From Corynebacterium propinquum DSM 44285 (GTDB lineage: Bacteria > Actinomycetota > Actinomycetes > Mycobacteriales > Mycobacteriaceae): a stretch of 64,000 nucleotides of DNA. This document shows positions 1-10,544 of the stretch, piece by piece (the stretch's first letter is position 1; every line of letters begins with the position of its first letter). The DNA lies in NCBI RefSeq assembly GCF_000375525.1, contig NZ_AQXC01000001.1, positions 62,001 to 126,000 on the forward strand. Reading direction: 5' to 3'. The position numbers were made by a program, and so were the translations under genes. The notes below the pieces were generated by a model that searched no databases, was not told the origin of the DNA, and worked only from the letters and a program-made list of their open reading frames with translations.

Positions 1-288
1 ATCGCCCTCGATGAGAATCTGAGCAGCATCTTTCGGGTAAATTACCTGGGCGCCGCGCGGCATCGACAGCACATGGTCCACCATCAAATGACGGAACATC
101 AAAAACTGGCCACCCATCGTCGAGGTGATCACCGAGCCTTCATCCATGCCGACGATATCGTCGTGCTCGACGATGCCTTGGTGCGAGTGAAACTTATTGC
201 CCTCTTTGAGATACAGGGTGAAGTGTCGACGTTTCGCATCGGTGAGCTGCACGCGATCACCGTATTTAAACGGACCAGAATATGCCAT
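1..288 (-). CDS. trmI: tRNA (adenine-58-N1)-methyltransferase, N-terminal part
   Basis: Only the first 96 codons are in the window; the gene runs off the left edge. The protein starts MAYSGPFKYGDRVQLTDAKR and continues with a small beta-rich region (roughly residues 1-70) typical of actinobacterial TrmI, which methylates A58 in the T-loop of tRNAs using S-adenosylmethionine. The Rossmann-fold catalytic domain lies outside the window. The next gene on the same strand is an M18 aminopeptidase 30 bases upstream, an arrangement conserved in Corynebacterium and consistent with co-transcription. The assignment rests on N-terminal sequence and gene order. Confidence 0.85.
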   Translation of the reverse strand, partial: MAYSGPFKYGDRVQLTDAKRRHFTLYLKEGNKFHSHQGIVEHDDIVGMDEGSVITSTMGGQFLMFRHLMVDHVLSMPRGAQVIYPKDAAQILIEGD

Positions 289-318
289 TAAGCAGCCTTT
301 CTTTTAGATTGTTCAGCG

Positions 319-1605
319 CTAGTTAATCAGGTAGGCCTCGAGTGCTTGTGACAGCCACAATTGATCTTGCACGCCAATCATCTCCCGCGCCGAGTGCATC
401 GACAACATGGGCACCCCCACATCGACGGTATCGATACCCAACGCAGTCGCCGTAGCTGGGCCAATCGTAGAACCACACGGTACGGCGTTGTTGCTGACAT
501 AATTTTGGATCGGGACCATCGCAGCCCGGCACGCATTTTCCCACAATGCAATCGTGCGAGCGTTTGAAGCATAGCGCTGCTTCGAGTTGATTTTGGTGAC
601 CGGACCGCCACCTATAATCGGTGGATTATGTGGATCATGCTTGTCGGCATAATTCGGGTGGATCGAATGCGCTGCATCTGCAGACACGCACGACGAACGA
701 CGTAGCATTTGTAAATAGCTTTCACGGTCTGCTCCCAATGCCGTCGCGGTGCGCTCTAGGACCTCCGACAAAATGGGGCCTTGTGCACCCGTCGTCGAGG
801 CAGAACCGACTTCTTCATGGTCGAAAGCTGCCAAGACTGCAATATCCGAGCCGAAATCACCAGAAGCAACGGCACGTTGCAGCGCAGTCAAGCTAGCAAA
901 CACGCTGGAAAGATTATCCATGCGGGAAGAAGCCAGCAGATCCGCCTGCGCCCCAAATAATCCGGCCGGCTGCGATGGGGCTGTGATCAGGCTCCAGGAC
1001 GCAATATCTGATTCGGCAATCCCCAATTGATCCGCCAACACTTCCGCGATACCAGTGCGGCCGGCTTGGTCCTGGATAGCGCCACTGGCGGCGTCGGCAA
1101 GCCCCATAATGGGGTGCAGGTGTTTTTGCTTGTCGACACTAAACTCCTTCGAGCCATCGAGGTGAATCGCCAAATGCGGAATCCGCAACAGCGGTCCGGT
1201 ATTCACCAACCGCTCGGAACCGTCGGTCAGAATTACCTGGCCTGCCAGGGTGAGCTCCCGGTCAAACCAGGAAGAAATAATCGGCCCACCGTAGACTTCT
1301 ACACCCAGCTGGTGCCAGCCATGCTGCGTACTATCAGGCTGTGGTTTCAGGGTGAATCCTGGAGAATCAGTATGCGAACCGATAATTCGGAAACCGGAGT
1401 TCGTTCCCGCATCCTCCGGTACATACCAGGCCATGACCGCGCCATCACGCACGATTACATGCCCTCCCGGGCTAGCATCCCACGGCTGATCTTCCTCATG
1501 TTTGTGGAATCCAGATGCTACTAGCTGCTCAGCCACCCGATGTGCCGCATGAAACGAACTCGGCGCAGCATCCAGAAACTCCATGAACTGGTTAATCTCA
1601 TTCAT
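319..1605 (-). CDS. apeB: M18 family aminopeptidase
   Basis: A 428-residue zinc metallo-aminopeptidase of family M18 (aspartyl aminopeptidase-like), at full length for the family. Visible metal and catalytic motifs are GSHTDSPGF (residues 76-84, with the metal-binding His and Asp), FDHEEVGS (261-268, catalytic and metal-binding acids) and a C-terminal HSAREM (about 404). No signal peptide is seen, so it is probably cytosolic and works in peptide turnover. It lies just upstream of trmI on the same strand and is divergent from the RecB-like gene. The symbol is by family; substrate preference cannot be read from the sequence. Confidence 0.92.
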   Translation of the reverse strand: MNEINQFMEFLDAAPSSFHAAHRVAEQLVASGFHKHEEDQPWDASPGGHVIVRDGAVMAWYVPEDAGTNSGFRIIGSHTDSPGFTLKPQPDSTQHGWHQLGVEVYGGPIISSWFDRELTLAGQVILTDGSERLVNTGPLLRIPHLAIHLDGSKEFSVDKQKHLHPIMGLADAASGAIQDQAGRTGIAEVLADQLGIAESDIASWSLITAPSQPAGLFGAQADLLASSRMDNLSSVFASLTALQRAVASGDFGSDIAVLAAFDHEEVGSASTTGAQGPILSEVLERTATALGADRESYLQMLRRSSCVSADAAHSIHPNYADKHDPHNPPIIGGGPVTKINSKQRYASNARTIALWENACRAAMVPIQNYVSNNAVPCGSTIGPATATALGIDTVDVGVPMLSMHSAREMIGVQDQLWLSQALEAYLIN

Positions 1606-1699
1606 TATTACTCACACACTTTCGGTTCAAACGCGCTCATCTTTCCGTCTCACCCAGCTTAGTGGTAACCCAGGTGCACCGTTTAAGCTGGATTACATT

Positions 1700-2548
1700 A
1701 TGAGCACCACGAGCACACCGAAAAATTCCCAGAGTTCTCGAAAACCGAAACCACTAGCGTTGTCACCATCGCGGGCTGGCGACTATCAACAGTGCCCGTT
1801 GTTGTACCGTTTGCGCGCGATTGATAGATTGCCGGAACCCAAAACTTTGGCCCAGGTCAAAGGTACTTTGGTGCACGCAGTTTTAGAGGATATGCACAAG
1901 CTGCCCGCTCATGAGCGCACTTACCCCTCCGCGGTGAAAATGCTCAAACCGAATTGGGACAAGATGTGTTCTGCCGACGATGAGCTTATAGATTTAGTAC
2001 CAGACGCAGAAACCTATGATTTCTTGGTGGAATGCCGCAGCCTGGTAAAAGGCTATTTTCAGATGGAAAACCCGCAAGGTTTCGATGCGGAATCGGTGGA
2101 GATGTATGTCGATACCGTGCTGCCTAATGGTGTTCCGGTGCGTGGGTTCATTGACCGCGTGGATAAAGCGCCAACGGGTGAAGTTCGCGTGGTCGACTAC
2201 AAAACCGGCAAGAAGCCAATCCCCCGGTTTTCCCACAACGCGCGATTTCAAATGCTGTTTTACGCGCTGGTGTACTGGCGCCTGCGAGAGACCATCCCGC
2301 ACCAATTACGGCTGATGTATATCAAGGTTATCGACGATATGGTGCTTGCGCCTTCCCAAGAAGAACTCGAATTTTTCGAGCGGGACTTGGGAGAATTATG
2401 GGCCAAGATTGAAAGAGATGGCCGTAGCGGACACTTCCGCACCAAGACCTCAAAGCTATGCGGATGGTGCCCGCACCAAAAACTTTGCCCGGAGTTCGGG
2501 GGAACTCCTCCCCCGTATCCCGGCTGGCCTGGATCAACCGCCGATTAA
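1700..2548 (+). CDS. RecB-like PD-(D/E)XK exonuclease with Fe-S cluster motif
   Basis: A 282-residue Cas4/RecB-type nuclease. The core motif is split as GFIDRVD (residues 149-155), VVDYKTGK (164-171) and the following QMLFYA helix. One cysteine near the N-terminus (C32, in QQCPLLY) and three at the C-terminus (C254, C257, C263, in CGWCPHQKLC) form the 1+3 pattern that holds a 4Fe-4S cluster in AddB/Cas4-like nucleases. ATG 1700 is preferred to in-frame starts from 1583, which would run over the divergent aminopeptidase start. It is probably a DNA-repair nuclease. There are no cas genes nearby, so it should not be read as Cas4. Confidence 0.88.
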   Translation: MSTTSTPKNSQSSRKPKPLALSPSRAGDYQQCPLLYRLRAIDRLPEPKTLAQVKGTLVHAVLEDMHKLPAHERTYPSAVKMLKPNWDKMCSADDELIDLVPDAETYDFLVECRSLVKGYFQMENPQGFDAESVEMYVDTVLPNGVPVRGFIDRVDKAPTGEVRVVDYKTGKKPIPRFSHNARFQMLFYALVYWRLRETIPHQLRLMYIKVIDDMVLAPSQEELEFFERDLGELWAKIERDGRSGHFRTKTSKLCGWCPHQKLCPEFGGTPPPYPGWPGSTAD

Positions 2549-2603
2549 TCCACGGGCTGCTGACTTACCCCCGGCGCATCCGCAGGCCGTGAATTTGTTG
2601 AGG

Positions 2604-4268
2604 TTACGACAAACCGCTGATGACGCCGTCGTCACTGATATCGATGGCTTCTGCCGCCGGGCGCTTCGGCAGTCCAGGCATGGTCATCACCTCACCAGTC
2701 AGAGCCAGGACAAATCCGGCACCGGTACGCGGCAATAACTTGCGCACGTGCAGCGTATGCCCTTTCGGTGCACCAAGCTGGGAAGGATCATCGCTGAAGG
2801 AATACTGCGTTTTCGAGATACAGACCGGCAATTGATCCCAGCCGCATTCACGCAAATAGTTTAAGTCTTTGCGCGCATTAACTGAATACTCGACGTTGCT
2901 TGCTCCGTAGACTTGTTGTGCGATGGTTGCGATTGATTCCTCCACACCCTTCGCAGGGTCATACAGCGTAGTGCTCTGACCAGTGAGGTTTGCCAACACC
3001 TTTTCTGCAAGGTCCTTCGCACCGGCACCGCCATGAGCGAATACGGTGGATTCAGCCAGATCCACATCGAACTTCTGCGCCCAGTCATGCATAAACGCAA
3101 TTTCTTCAGCGGAGTCCGAACCAAAGATATTCAGCGCCACTACCGGGCTTACGCCGAATTGACGCACGTTATTGACATGTTGTTCTAGGTTGGCCACGCC
3201 TTTTGCCAGAGCGTCCACATTAGACTCTTCGAGGTCAGCTTTCGCTACGCCACCGTTGAATTTCAGTGAGCGAATCGTAGCGACGACAACGGCAGCATCG
3301 ACATTCAAATCAGCGTGGCGGGCCTTGATATCGAAGAATTTTTCGGCGCCCAAGTCAGATCCGAACCCGGCCTCTGTCAGCACGATGTCGGCTTGGTTCA
3401 GCGCGACTTTTGTCGCGAGAACGCTATTACAGCCGTGGGCAATATTACCGAACGGGCCGGTGTGCACCAGTGCTGGGACTCCTCCGAGCGTCTGTACCAA
3501 GTTAGGTTGCAGTGCGTCTTTCAGCAGCACCGTCAGTGCACCATCTGCGCCGAGTTCCCGCGCAGTCACCGGTTTTTTGTCATAGCTGTAGCCGACGGTG
3601 ATATCGCCGAGACGCTTACGCAAATCGGCCAAGTCAGTGGACAGACCAACGATGGCCATGATCTCTGAGGCCGCGGTAATGGTGAATCCAGATTCCCGCG
3701 GGGATCCATTGCCTGGGCCACCCAGCCCGGTGACGACGGAACGCAGCGAGCGGTCATTGACGTCTTCACAGCGCTGCCACGTGACGCGGCGTGGATCAAT
3801 GCCTAGCTCATTTCCTTGGTGAATATGGTTATCGATCAAGGCAGCCAGCGTGTTGTTGGCGGAGGTGATCGCGTGAAAGTCACCGTTGAAGTGCAGGTTG
3901 ATCTCGTCCATGGGCACGATCTGGGAATAACCACCCCCGGCAGCCCCGCCTTTAATACCCATGACAGGCCCCAGCGACGGTTCGCGGATGGCTACCATGG
4001 CATTCTTACCGGCTTGGGACAGCGCGTCGGTGAGACCGATCAGCGTGGTCGATTTCCCTTCGCCGGCTGGTGTAGGCGAGACACCGGTGACCAGCACAAG
4101 CTTGCCGTTTTCCCGGCTCCAATCGAGCTTGCTGGTATCGATCTTGGCTTTCTTTTCGCCATACGGAACTAGGGCCTCAGCAGGAATGCCTGCCTTGTGT
4201 GCAATGTCCGTGATTGGCTCTAACTGATGATTATTCGCGATTTCAACATCGGTTGGGATAGAACTCAT
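2604..4268 (-). CDS. fhs: Formate-tetrahydrofolate ligase
   Basis: A 554-residue enzyme that makes 10-formyl-tetrahydrofolate from formate, THF and ATP, feeding purine and one-carbon metabolism. The ATP-binding loop TPAGEGKST lies at residues 66-74, followed by the family-typical stretch with REPSLGPVMGIKGGAAGGG. Length matches the family (about 555). The start is set at ATG 4268; an in-frame GTG three codons upstream (4277) is possible but no better placed. It is convergent with the RecB-like gene, with 55 bases between. Confidence 0.96.
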   Translation of the reverse strand: MSSIPTDVEIANNHQLEPITDIAHKAGIPAEALVPYGEKKAKIDTSKLDWSRENGKLVLVTGVSPTPAGEGKSTTLIGLTDALSQAGKNAMVAIREPSLGPVMGIKGGAAGGGYSQIVPMDEINLHFNGDFHAITSANNTLAALIDNHIHQGNELGIDPRRVTWQRCEDVNDRSLRSVVTGLGGPGNGSPRESGFTITAASEIMAIVGLSTDLADLRKRLGDITVGYSYDKKPVTARELGADGALTVLLKDALQPNLVQTLGGVPALVHTGPFGNIAHGCNSVLATKVALNQADIVLTEAGFGSDLGAEKFFDIKARHADLNVDAAVVVATIRSLKFNGGVAKADLEESNVDALAKGVANLEQHVNNVRQFGVSPVVALNIFGSDSAEEIAFMHDWAQKFDVDLAESTVFAHGGAGAKDLAEKVLANLTGQSTTLYDPAKGVEESIATIAQQVYGASNVEYSVNARKDLNYLRECGWDQLPVCISKTQYSFSDDPSQLGAPKGHTLHVRKLLPRTGAGFVLALTGEVMTMPGLPKRPAAEAIDISDDGVISGLS

Positions 4269-4348
4269 GCCCACCACTGTAGCCGCTGTGGGCCTCAGTG
4301 ATGGGCATTCTATTCGTGGTACGACTCGCTGGTCTCAGCCTGGTGTTT

Positions 4349-5890
4349 TTAGTCGTCCAAATAGAGTTTGCCGCGGAATTCTGGGTGCATCAGATTTTCC
4401 TTGGACAAAACGCGGTCGACGGTTTCTTCGTCCAACAGCCCTTTCTCCAGCACCAATTCGCGGACGGACTTGCCGGTCTTCGCTGCTTCTTTACCGATGA
4501 GATCACCCTGGTGGTGGCCGATCAGCGGGTTCAGGTACGTGACGATACCGATGGAGTTTTCTACGTACTCACGGCACACATCCGCATTTGCGGTGATACC
4601 CTCGACACATTTTTCGCGCAAAGCATCCACGGCGTTGCCCAAGATACGTACGGACTGGAACAGTGCCTCACCCATGACTGGTTCCATGACGTTGAGCTGC
4701 AACTGACCTGCTTCAGAAGCCATCGATACAGTGAGATCGTTACCGAATACCTTGAAGACGGTTTGGTTGACAACTTCCGGAATCACCGGGTTGACCTTCG
4801 CAGGCATAATTGATGAACCAGCCTGACGTTCCGGCAAATTGATCTCATTCAAGCCAGTACGAGGACCCGAGGACAGCAAGCGCAAGTCATTACTAATCTT
4901 TCCCAGCTTGGAGGCCGCACGCTTGACTGCTGAATGCGCCAGCACGTAGGCGCCGGTGTCCGAGGTTGCTTCGATGAGGTCACGGGCCGTCTTCAATTCC
5001 AGGCCAGAAACCTCCGACAGTGCGGCGGTGACTTGGTGCCGGTATCCCGCAGGAGTGTTGACCCCAGTTCCGATTGCCGTGGCGCCCAAGTTGATTTCCA
5101 ACAGGCGCTCCTGAGCCTCGCGTAATACCGATTGCTCTTCTGCCAAGTTGGCACCGAAAGCGCGGAACTCGTCGCCAAGGGTCATAGGAACGGCATCCTG
5201 CAGCTGGGTACGGCCCATCTTCAGAATGTCAGAAAATTCATGCGCCTTCTTGGTAAACGACTGTTCCAATTTACCAATCTGGTCGATCAAGCGATCCAGA
5301 ACCGCAATCAGGCCCAAACGGAAACCGGTTGGGTATGCGTCGTTAGTGGACTGTGACATGTTGACGTCGTCGTTGGGGTTGATGACATCGTAGGCACCTT
5401 TGTCTTCGCCCAGGTACTCCAGAGCCAAGTTGGTAACAACCTCGTTGGTGTTCATATTGAGCGAGGTTCCGGCGCCGCCTTGGAAAACATCGAGCGGGAA
5501 TTGGTCCATACACCGGCCTTCTTCCAAGATCTGGTCACAGGCCCAGATGATGGCTTCTGCTTTTTTCTTCGGCAGCGTATGCAGACGACGGTTGGCCATA
5601 GCCGCGGCTTTTTTCACCATGACCATGCCGCGAATGAACTCGGGAACATTGTTGATGGTTACCCATGAGATCTGGAAGTTATCGATTGCGCGCATTGTGT
5701 GCACGCCATAATAAACATCGTTGGGAACTTCCATCTCGCCTAGCAGATCGTGTTCAATACGAGTTTTCTTCTTCGAGGTCGCTGATTGTGAACCCGACGA
5801 ACTAGTTGATTTCGTATCCGCTTTGTTAGCTGCGTTAGCGTCGTTTTTCGTCTTGCTGCTTTCTGTGCTTTCGTCCGACTTCTTCGCCAT
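4349..5890 (-). CDS. aspA: Aspartate ammonia-lyase
   Basis: A 513-residue member of the fumarase/aspartase superfamily, converting aspartate to fumarate and ammonia. The mobile catalytic loop [11 protein letters not shown] is at residues 358-368, and [13 protein letters not shown] (138-150) and [12 protein letters not shown] (178-189) are further active-site regions. The first ~40 residues are a Lys/Ser/Asp/Thr-rich low-complexity extension before the core starts at [13 protein letters not shown]. Extended N-termini are also known in corynebacterial AspA. It lies downstream of hisG on the same strand, the order seen in C. glutamicum. Fumarase is the alternative within the superfamily, but the whole protein looks like AspA. 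Confidence 0.93.
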   Translation of the reverse strand: MAKKSDESTESSKTKNDANAANKADTKSTSSSGSQSATSKKKTRIEHDLLGEMEVPNDVYYGVHTMRAIDNFQISWVTINNVPEFIRGMVMVKKAAAMANRRLHTLPKKKAEAIIWACDQILEEGRCMDQFPLDVFQGGAGTSLNMNTNEVVTNLALEYLGEDKGAYDVINPNDDVNMSQSTNDAYPTGFRLGLIAVLDRLIDQIGKLEQSFTKKAHEFSDILKMGRTQLQDAVPMTLGDEFRAFGANLAEEQSVLREAQERLLEINLGATAIGTGVNTPAGYRHQVTAALSEVSGLELKTARDLIEATSDTGAYVLAHSAVKRAASKLGKISNDLRLLSSGPRTGLNEINLPERQAGSSIMPAKVNPVIPEVVNQTVFKVFGNDLTVSMASEAGQLQLNVMEPVMGEALFQSVRILGNAVDALREKCVEGITANADVCREYVENSIGIVTYLNPLIGHHQGDLIGKEAAKTGKSVRELVLEKGLLDEETVDRVLSKENLMHPEFRGKLYLDD

Positions 5891-6005
5891 CTGAGAGTCA
5901 CTCCTTTTGCGCGTGTTTACGCCATAATTCGTGCTGTAATTAGTGAGGACAACAATTACTAAGGGCGGCTTTGTGCCCGTTGCCTCCCCCAGAGTACCTG
6001 CGGAA

Positions 6006-6851
6006 CTACATACGCGCGATGCGTAAATCGGAAGCCAGAATAGCTTCGGCGCCCACCGCAGAAATTTGATCCATAAGGTTATTTGCTTGCTTGCGTGGAA
6101 CCAGCGCGCGCACCGCTACCCAGTTCTCGCGTGCCAGCGGAGATACCGTTGGGCCAGTCAAACCCGGGGTATATTTCGCAGCTTCGTCCAGGTTGTCACG
6201 CGAGATGTTGTAATCAATCATCACGTAATTCTGTGCATGCAAAATTCCCTGAATCCGGGAGAGCAAAATCTGCTGTTCGGCGGTTATCTCTGCCCCGCGG
6301 CGTGCAATGACCACTGCCTCGGATTCGATAATCGGCTCCCCGAATGCCTGCAGGCCCTGCTGGCGCAAGGTATTACCCGTCGAAACCACATCGGCGATGG
6401 CATCGGCAACGCCCAATTTAATCGAAATTTCTACCGCACCATCCAAGCGGATAACTTCCGCGTCGATACCGCGCTGCGCCAGGTAATCGCGCACCAAGTT
6501 CGGATAAGACGTCGCAATGCGCTTTCCAGCGAGCTGCTCAACCTTCCAGTCTTCGTTATTTGGCGCAGCGAAGAAAAAACGAGAATCACCGAACCCCAGC
6601 GGCAATACCTCGTCGACTGCTGCCCGTGAATCCGCAGCTAGGTCACGTCCGGTAATTCCTAGATCCAGCTGGCCGTTAGCGACATAGATGGCGATGTCTT
6701 TCGGGCGCAGAAAGAAAAATTCGATGTCGTGCTCGGTATCGGCGACCGCCAATGCCTTGCTATAACCGCGGGTTTTGTACCCTGCTTCTTTCAAAATGGA
6801 TTGTGCAGCGTCGGAAAGCGATCCTTTATTGGGAACAGCGATTTTGATCAT
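6006..6851 (-). CDS. hisG: ATP phosphoribosyltransferase (long form)
   Basis: A 281-residue HisG, first step of histidine biosynthesis: ATP plus PRPP gives phosphoribosyl-ATP. It begins [14 protein letters not shown] and has the type-I transferase pattern (LGITGRDL around residue 84, then [19 protein letters not shown]). The C-terminal ~70 residues form the ACT-like regulatory domain of the long form, which binds histidine for feedback inhibition and does not need HisZ. It is directly downstream of hisE on the same strand (37 bases apart), so hisE-hisG is probably an operon separate from the other his genes. Confidence 0.97.
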   Translation of the reverse strand: MIKIAVPNKGSLSDAAQSILKEAGYKTRGYSKALAVADTEHDIEFFFLRPKDIAIYVANGQLDLGITGRDLAADSRAAVDEVLPLGFGDSRFFFAAPNNEDWKVEQLAGKRIATSYPNLVRDYLAQRGIDAEVIRLDGAVEISIKLGVADAIADVVSTGNTLRQQGLQAFGEPIIESEAVVIARRGAEITAEQQILLSRIQGILHAQNYVMIDYNISRDNLDEAAKYTPGLTGPTVSPLARENWVAVRALVPRKQANNLMDQISAVGAEAILASDLRIARM

Positions 6852-6888
6852 GAGAGTTTATTAGCCTCGGAGTTGTGCAAAATGTTGA

Positions 6889-7161
6889 CTAGAGATAGCG
6901 GTAAATATCGTTTGGATTAAGACCGCGGGCGACCATCATGACCTGTGTCCAGTAGAGCAACTGGGAAATTTCTTCCGACAGTTCCTCATCTGATTGGTAT
7001 TCCGCGGCAATCCAGACTTCGCCGGCTTCTTCAATGACTTTTTTGCCGATGTGATGCACGCCAGCATCAAGGGCTTGGACAGTCCCCGATCCTTCGGGGC
7101 GCTGCTGTGCTTTCTGGGCAAGTTCTGCATGCAACTCGTCAAAATTCTTCACGACGGCCAT
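6889..7161 (-). CDS. hisE: Phosphoribosyl-ATP pyrophosphatase
   Basis: A 90-residue stand-alone HisE, second step of histidine biosynthesis, hydrolysing PR-ATP to PR-AMP. The MazG-like metal-binding helices are visible in [15 protein letters not shown] (about residues 40-54) and [13 protein letters not shown]. It precedes hisG and follows mshC by 18 bases, all on the minus strand, so transcription may continue from mshC. Length is normal for single-domain HisE. Confidence 0.96.
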   Translation of the reverse strand: MAVVKNFDELHAELAQKAQQRPEGSGTVQALDAGVHHIGKKVIEEAGEVWIAAEYQSDEELSEEISQLLYWTQVMMVARGLNPNDIYRYL

Positions 7162-7179
7162 TCTAGGGCATAACCTGTG

Positions 7180-8436
7180 TTACCGGAGTGAAATACCAAA
7201 CAGTGCATCGAGCGCGGAGACAACAAGTTCGGCGGCCTGCGGATCATTGTCACCGCCGCGGGTATTTTCTGCCCAGGCGTCAACAGCCCGCAATGCGCCA
7301 GGTGAATCGAGATCATCCGCGATGCGCTCACGAATTGTGCGCACCAGGCCTTCTGCGTGCTTCAAATCGCCAGGCTGTTGCACAGCGTCCCGCCAAGAAG
7401 CAAGACGCTGCTCGCTTTCTGCCAACACCTCATCGGACCAATCCCGGTCACTCCGGTAATGCTGGGAATACACGCCCACGCGGATCGCAGATGGCTCGTG
7501 TCCATTGGCAGTGAGTTTGTGAATAAAGACTAAGTTGCCCAACGACTTCGACATCTTGGTGCCATCCAACCCGATCATTCCGGCGTGGACATAATGGCCT
7601 GCCATACGATCGACGTCGTATGCTGCTTCGATGTGGGCTGCGGAAAATTCATGGTGTGGGAAAACCAGGTCCGAACCGCCTCCCTGGATATCGAAGCGCG
7701 CCCCCAAACGGTTCGCAGCGATAGCCGCACATTCGATATGCCAACCCGGGCGGCCGCGACCAAATGGCGCCTCCCAGGACGGTTCGCCCTCCCGCTCGGC
7801 CTTCCAAATCAGGGCATCGAGTTCATCACGTTTACCGGGGCGTTCCGGATCCCCACCGCGCTCTGCAAAGACTTCCATCATGTCCTCGCGGTTAAAGTTC
7901 GATTCATAGCCGAATTGCTCAGTAGCGGTGATCGGAGCATAAATATCCGGGTATTCACCATCGATGACATAAGCCTTGCCCTGGTCAAGCAGGCGTCCGA
8001 CGATATCGATAATCTCATTGACGGTTTCCGAGACTGACATGAAATCGTGCGGTGGGATAATTCCTAGCTGTTCCATGTCCGAGCGGAACAAATTAGTTTG
8101 CTCTTCGCCCAGTTCGCGCCAGTCCTGGTTGTCACGTTCGGCACGCTCGAAGAGAGGATCGTCGACATCCGTGACGTTTTGTACAAAATGTACTGAACGC
8201 CCGTTGTCTAATAGCGCGCGATACACCAGGTCGAAAGTCAGATAGGTTGCTGCGTGCCCTAAATGCGTTGAATCATAAGGGGTAATACCGCAGACATACA
8301 TTCCGGCAGGCCCCTCGGGGTTGTGGAAGCTGACCTCGCGGATGCGTTGATCCGCGGTGTCATAAAGCTTGAGCGGCACAGGGTTGCCGTGACGTGCTGG
8401 AATGGTCGGGACAGTCGGAAAAGGCCAAGATTTCAT
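7180..8436 (-). CDS. mshC: Cysteine:GlcN-Ins ligase (mycothiol biosynthesis)
   Basis: A 418-residue class-I aminoacyl-tRNA-synthetase-like enzyme that couples cysteine to GlcN-inositol in an ATP-dependent step of mycothiol synthesis. The start MKSWPFPTVP is typical of MshC, not CysS. The zinc Cys is in YVCG (about residue 49), the HIGH-like motif is THLGHA (57-62), GWHIECAA (231-238) carries another zinc ligand, and the KMSKS motif is at 294-298. CysRS is excluded by the N-terminus and the short C-terminus without a tRNA-binding domain. Mycothiol genes restrict the host to Actinobacteria. Confidence 0.96.
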   Translation of the reverse strand: MKSWPFPTVPTIPARHGNPVPLKLYDTADQRIREVSFHNPEGPAGMYVCGITPYDSTHLGHAATYLTFDLVYRALLDNGRSVHFVQNVTDVDDPLFERAERDNQDWRELGEEQTNLFRSDMEQLGIIPPHDFMSVSETVNEIIDIVGRLLDQGKAYVIDGEYPDIYAPITATEQFGYESNFNREDMMEVFAERGGDPERPGKRDELDALIWKAEREGEPSWEAPFGRGRPGWHIECAAIAANRLGARFDIQGGGSDLVFPHHEFSAAHIEAAYDVDRMAGHYVHAGMIGLDGTKMSKSLGNLVFIHKLTANGHEPSAIRVGVYSQHYRSDRDWSDEVLAESEQRLASWRDAVQQPGDLKHAEGLVRTIRERIADDLDSPGALRAVDAWAENTRGGDNDPQAAELVVSALDALFGISLR

Positions 8437-8457
8437 AAGCCTCTACTGTAATGCTGT

Positions 8458-9360
8458 TTAGACTGGTTGCAGAACTCCCAACCCCAATAACAGCATGACC
8501 AGCAATCCCAGTGGAATACGATAGGCGGCAAACCATGCAAACGAGTGGTTGGCGACGAACTTCAGCAGCCAAGCAATCGCGGCATAACCAACCAAGCCAG
8601 CCACTAATGTGCCGACGGCTAGCTGCACGCCACTCGCGGCTTGCCCGGAGGACGGGCCGAAGGCGTCGGGAAGCGAAAATAGCCCGGATGCCATGACAGC
8701 GGGAATCGCCAGCAGGAAGCTAAAGCGAGTGGCTACTTCCCGGTCCAGGTTCAAAAACAGACCGGCGGAAATCGTGCCGCCGGAACGCGAAACCCCGGGG
8801 ATCAGCGCGAGACATTGCGCCACACCCATGATGATGGCATCACGGAAGTTTAGCTCACCACTGCCACGAGTCTTTTTACCCCAACGCTCCGCCGCGATAA
8901 ACACAAACGAGAACAGAATCAGCACGGCTGCGGTAATCCACAAGTTGCGCAGGGAATCGCGAATGAAATCTTTCGCAAGGTAGCCGATGACGCCAATCGG
9001 AATGGAGCCGACGATGATCATCCACCCCATTTTCCAGTCCGCAGCACGGGAGCTCTTGTCGACGAGCCCGCGCAACCAACCGCGCACAATCTGGACAATT
9101 TCGCGCCAGAAAAAGATCACGACGGCGATCTCCGTGCCCAATTGAATGACGGCAGTAAAAGACGCACCTGCGTCGGCGCCCCAGAAGAACTCGGAGAAGA
9201 TCCGCAGATGGCCGGACGATGATACGGGGAGAAATTCAGTTAAGCCTTGGACGATGGCTAAGACAATGACCTGGATCCACGTCATATCTACCGCGTCGGC
9301 TGCTGCTGTGGCCTCAGCCGCGTGGCTGGCAGTACCGGTGGCTAAATCGCTCGTAATCAC
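8458..9360 (-). CDS. uppP: Undecaprenyl-diphosphatase UppP/BacA
   Basis: An integral membrane enzyme that recycles the cell-wall lipid carrier by dephosphorylating undecaprenyl pyrophosphate; it can confer bacitracin tolerance. Signature motifs [13 protein letters not shown] and [14 protein letters not shown] are present, with about eight hydrophobic segments. The start is set at GTG 9360 (300 residues) because a TATAGT box (9375-9370 on the minus strand) sits 9 nt upstream, as for a leaderless mRNA. ATG 9285, just before [14 protein letters not shown], is the alternative but has no Shine-Dalgarno sequence. It is followed by mshC 21 bases downstream. Confidence 0.92.
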   Translation of the reverse strand: MITSDLATGTASHAAEATAAADAVDMTWIQVIVLAIVQGLTEFLPVSSSGHLRIFSEFFWGADAGASFTAVIQLGTEIAVVIFFWREIVQIVRGWLRGLVDKSSRAADWKMGWMIIVGSIPIGVIGYLAKDFIRDSLRNLWITAAVLILFSFVFIAAERWGKKTRGSGELNFRDAIIMGVAQCLALIPGVSRSGGTISAGLFLNLDREVATRFSFLLAIPAVMASGLFSLPDAFGPSSGQAASGVQLAVGTLVAGLVGYAAIAWLLKFVANHSFAWFAAYRIPLGLLVMLLLGLGVLQPV

Positions 9361-9446
9361 GGCTACCAGACTATACCCGTCGGCAACCCCTCCCCTCGTG
9401 CCGTAGCGTTCGGTGGCACTAGCCTGCGCTGATAGACTAAGCAGCT

Positions 9447-10544
9447 GTGAATATTCGATTTCGGTCGGCGCATTTTCGTCCCTATGCATTTTCTGCTTGT
9501 GCCGTAGTAACCAGCGCAATTCTGGTTGCTTGTGTGGATAATCCGGCGTTACCGGGTGCAGACGTCCCAGACATGGGAAAGGCCACCCCGGTGCCAAGCT
9601 CGGATCAGGCGGATGCCACAGAACTCGCTGGTGAGGCCATTACGCGGCCCGAGTTCGCTGCGGTTTCGGATATGGCAGTCGTCGGCAAGAATCTGGCCCT
9701 GCGCACGGATGATTCGCTGTGGCTGGGAACGGTTGATGAGCTTGCCGACGCCGGCACCACCGTCGATATTGCCGCAGAATGTGGTGAGCTTACAGCTACT
9801 GAACAACACTTCATTCTGGCTTGTGGTGATTCTGTGCACGTTTTCTCCGCCGGTGAGCCAGACGGCGAGGAGATTACGCCCGAGGTTGAATTTCCAGTTA
9901 CTGCCGCAACGCGGATGAACAATGGCGATCTCGTGGTTGCTTCCGACGAATCAGCAGAGGTAGCAATCGTTTCACCGCGTGGTGAGGTCATGTCTACATT
10001 TACCGCGGCTGCCCCTACTGATGAACTGGTGCATGTGGAGTCAGCATCACACGGCGAACAGTTGGTACGTACGTGGCGTGAGGACACCACAATCCAAAAC
10101 CTGGACTGGCGTAATGAGCGCGGCGGCGGCACCCTCCGCGTGGGGCTTGGAGTCGGCGACATCGCAGTCGGTGATGAGGGGCTTGTTTTGGCAGCAGATA
10201 CCCGGGGTGATCAACTGGCAGTGTATACCGCGCTAGATGTCATCCGTTTGCACCAGACCACGCCTGTACCAGCAGGCCCGTGGTCTGTTGCCTGGGATAG
10301 CGAACGGGATCTGGCGTGGGCGGCATCCACTAAGCACAACCTGTTGACTGCCTTCCGTATTTCTAGCGGTATCCCGCAGCAAGCCGCCCAACTGAAAACT
10401 CTTGCCGACGCGCAGTCGCTGGTGGTCACCGATGATGGGACGCTCGTGCTGGCCTCAGCGACCGGGCACGGTATCCAAGTCATCACCCAGCCTGAGGTGG
10501 CACAACCAGAGTTATCCGAACAACCTGAGGAGAACGCACAGTAA
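9447..10544 (+). CDS. Secreted lipoprotein with beta-propeller-like repeats
   Basis: A 365-residue protein with a lipoprotein signal peptide: basic N-terminus, hydrophobic core, and lipobox ILVAC followed by VDNPALPG. After a Pro/Asp-rich linker the mature part shows repeated beta-strand units (for instance [42 protein letters not shown]), suggestive of a propeller fold. Function is unknown. GTG 9447 lies 8 nt after a TAGACT box (9433-9438), so the mRNA is probably leaderless. The stop overlaps the pyrD start by one base, so it is probably co-transcribed with pyrD. Confidence 0.85.
   Translation: MNIRFRSAHFRPYAFSACAVVTSAILVACVDNPALPGADVPDMGKATPVPSSDQADATELAGEAITRPEFAAVSDMAVVGKNLALRTDDSLWLGTVDELADAGTTVDIAAECGELTATEQHFILACGDSVHVFSAGEPDGEEITPEVEFPVTAATRMNNGDLVVASDESAEVAIVSPRGEVMSTFTAAAPTDELVHVESASHGEQLVRTWREDTTIQNLDWRNERGGGTLRVGLGVGDIAVGDEGLVLAADTRGDQLAVYTALDVIRLHQTTPVPAGPWSVAWDSERDLAWAASTKHNLLTAFRISSGIPQQAAQLKTLADAQSLVVTDDGTLVLASATGHGIQVITQPEVAQPELSEQPEENAQ

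Noticed and set aside
1700-2548. Cas4
   Set aside because: The 1+3 cysteine pattern is shared by many RecB-like nucleases; there is no CRISPR locus nearby, and the gene sits in a conserved housekeeping context.
4298-4813. 171-codon frame opposite aspA
   Set aside because: Antisense shadow of aspA with no recognisable content.
8458-9597. uppP starting at 9597
   Set aside because: The 79 extra residues would cover the divergent lipoprotein gene start and have no family similarity.
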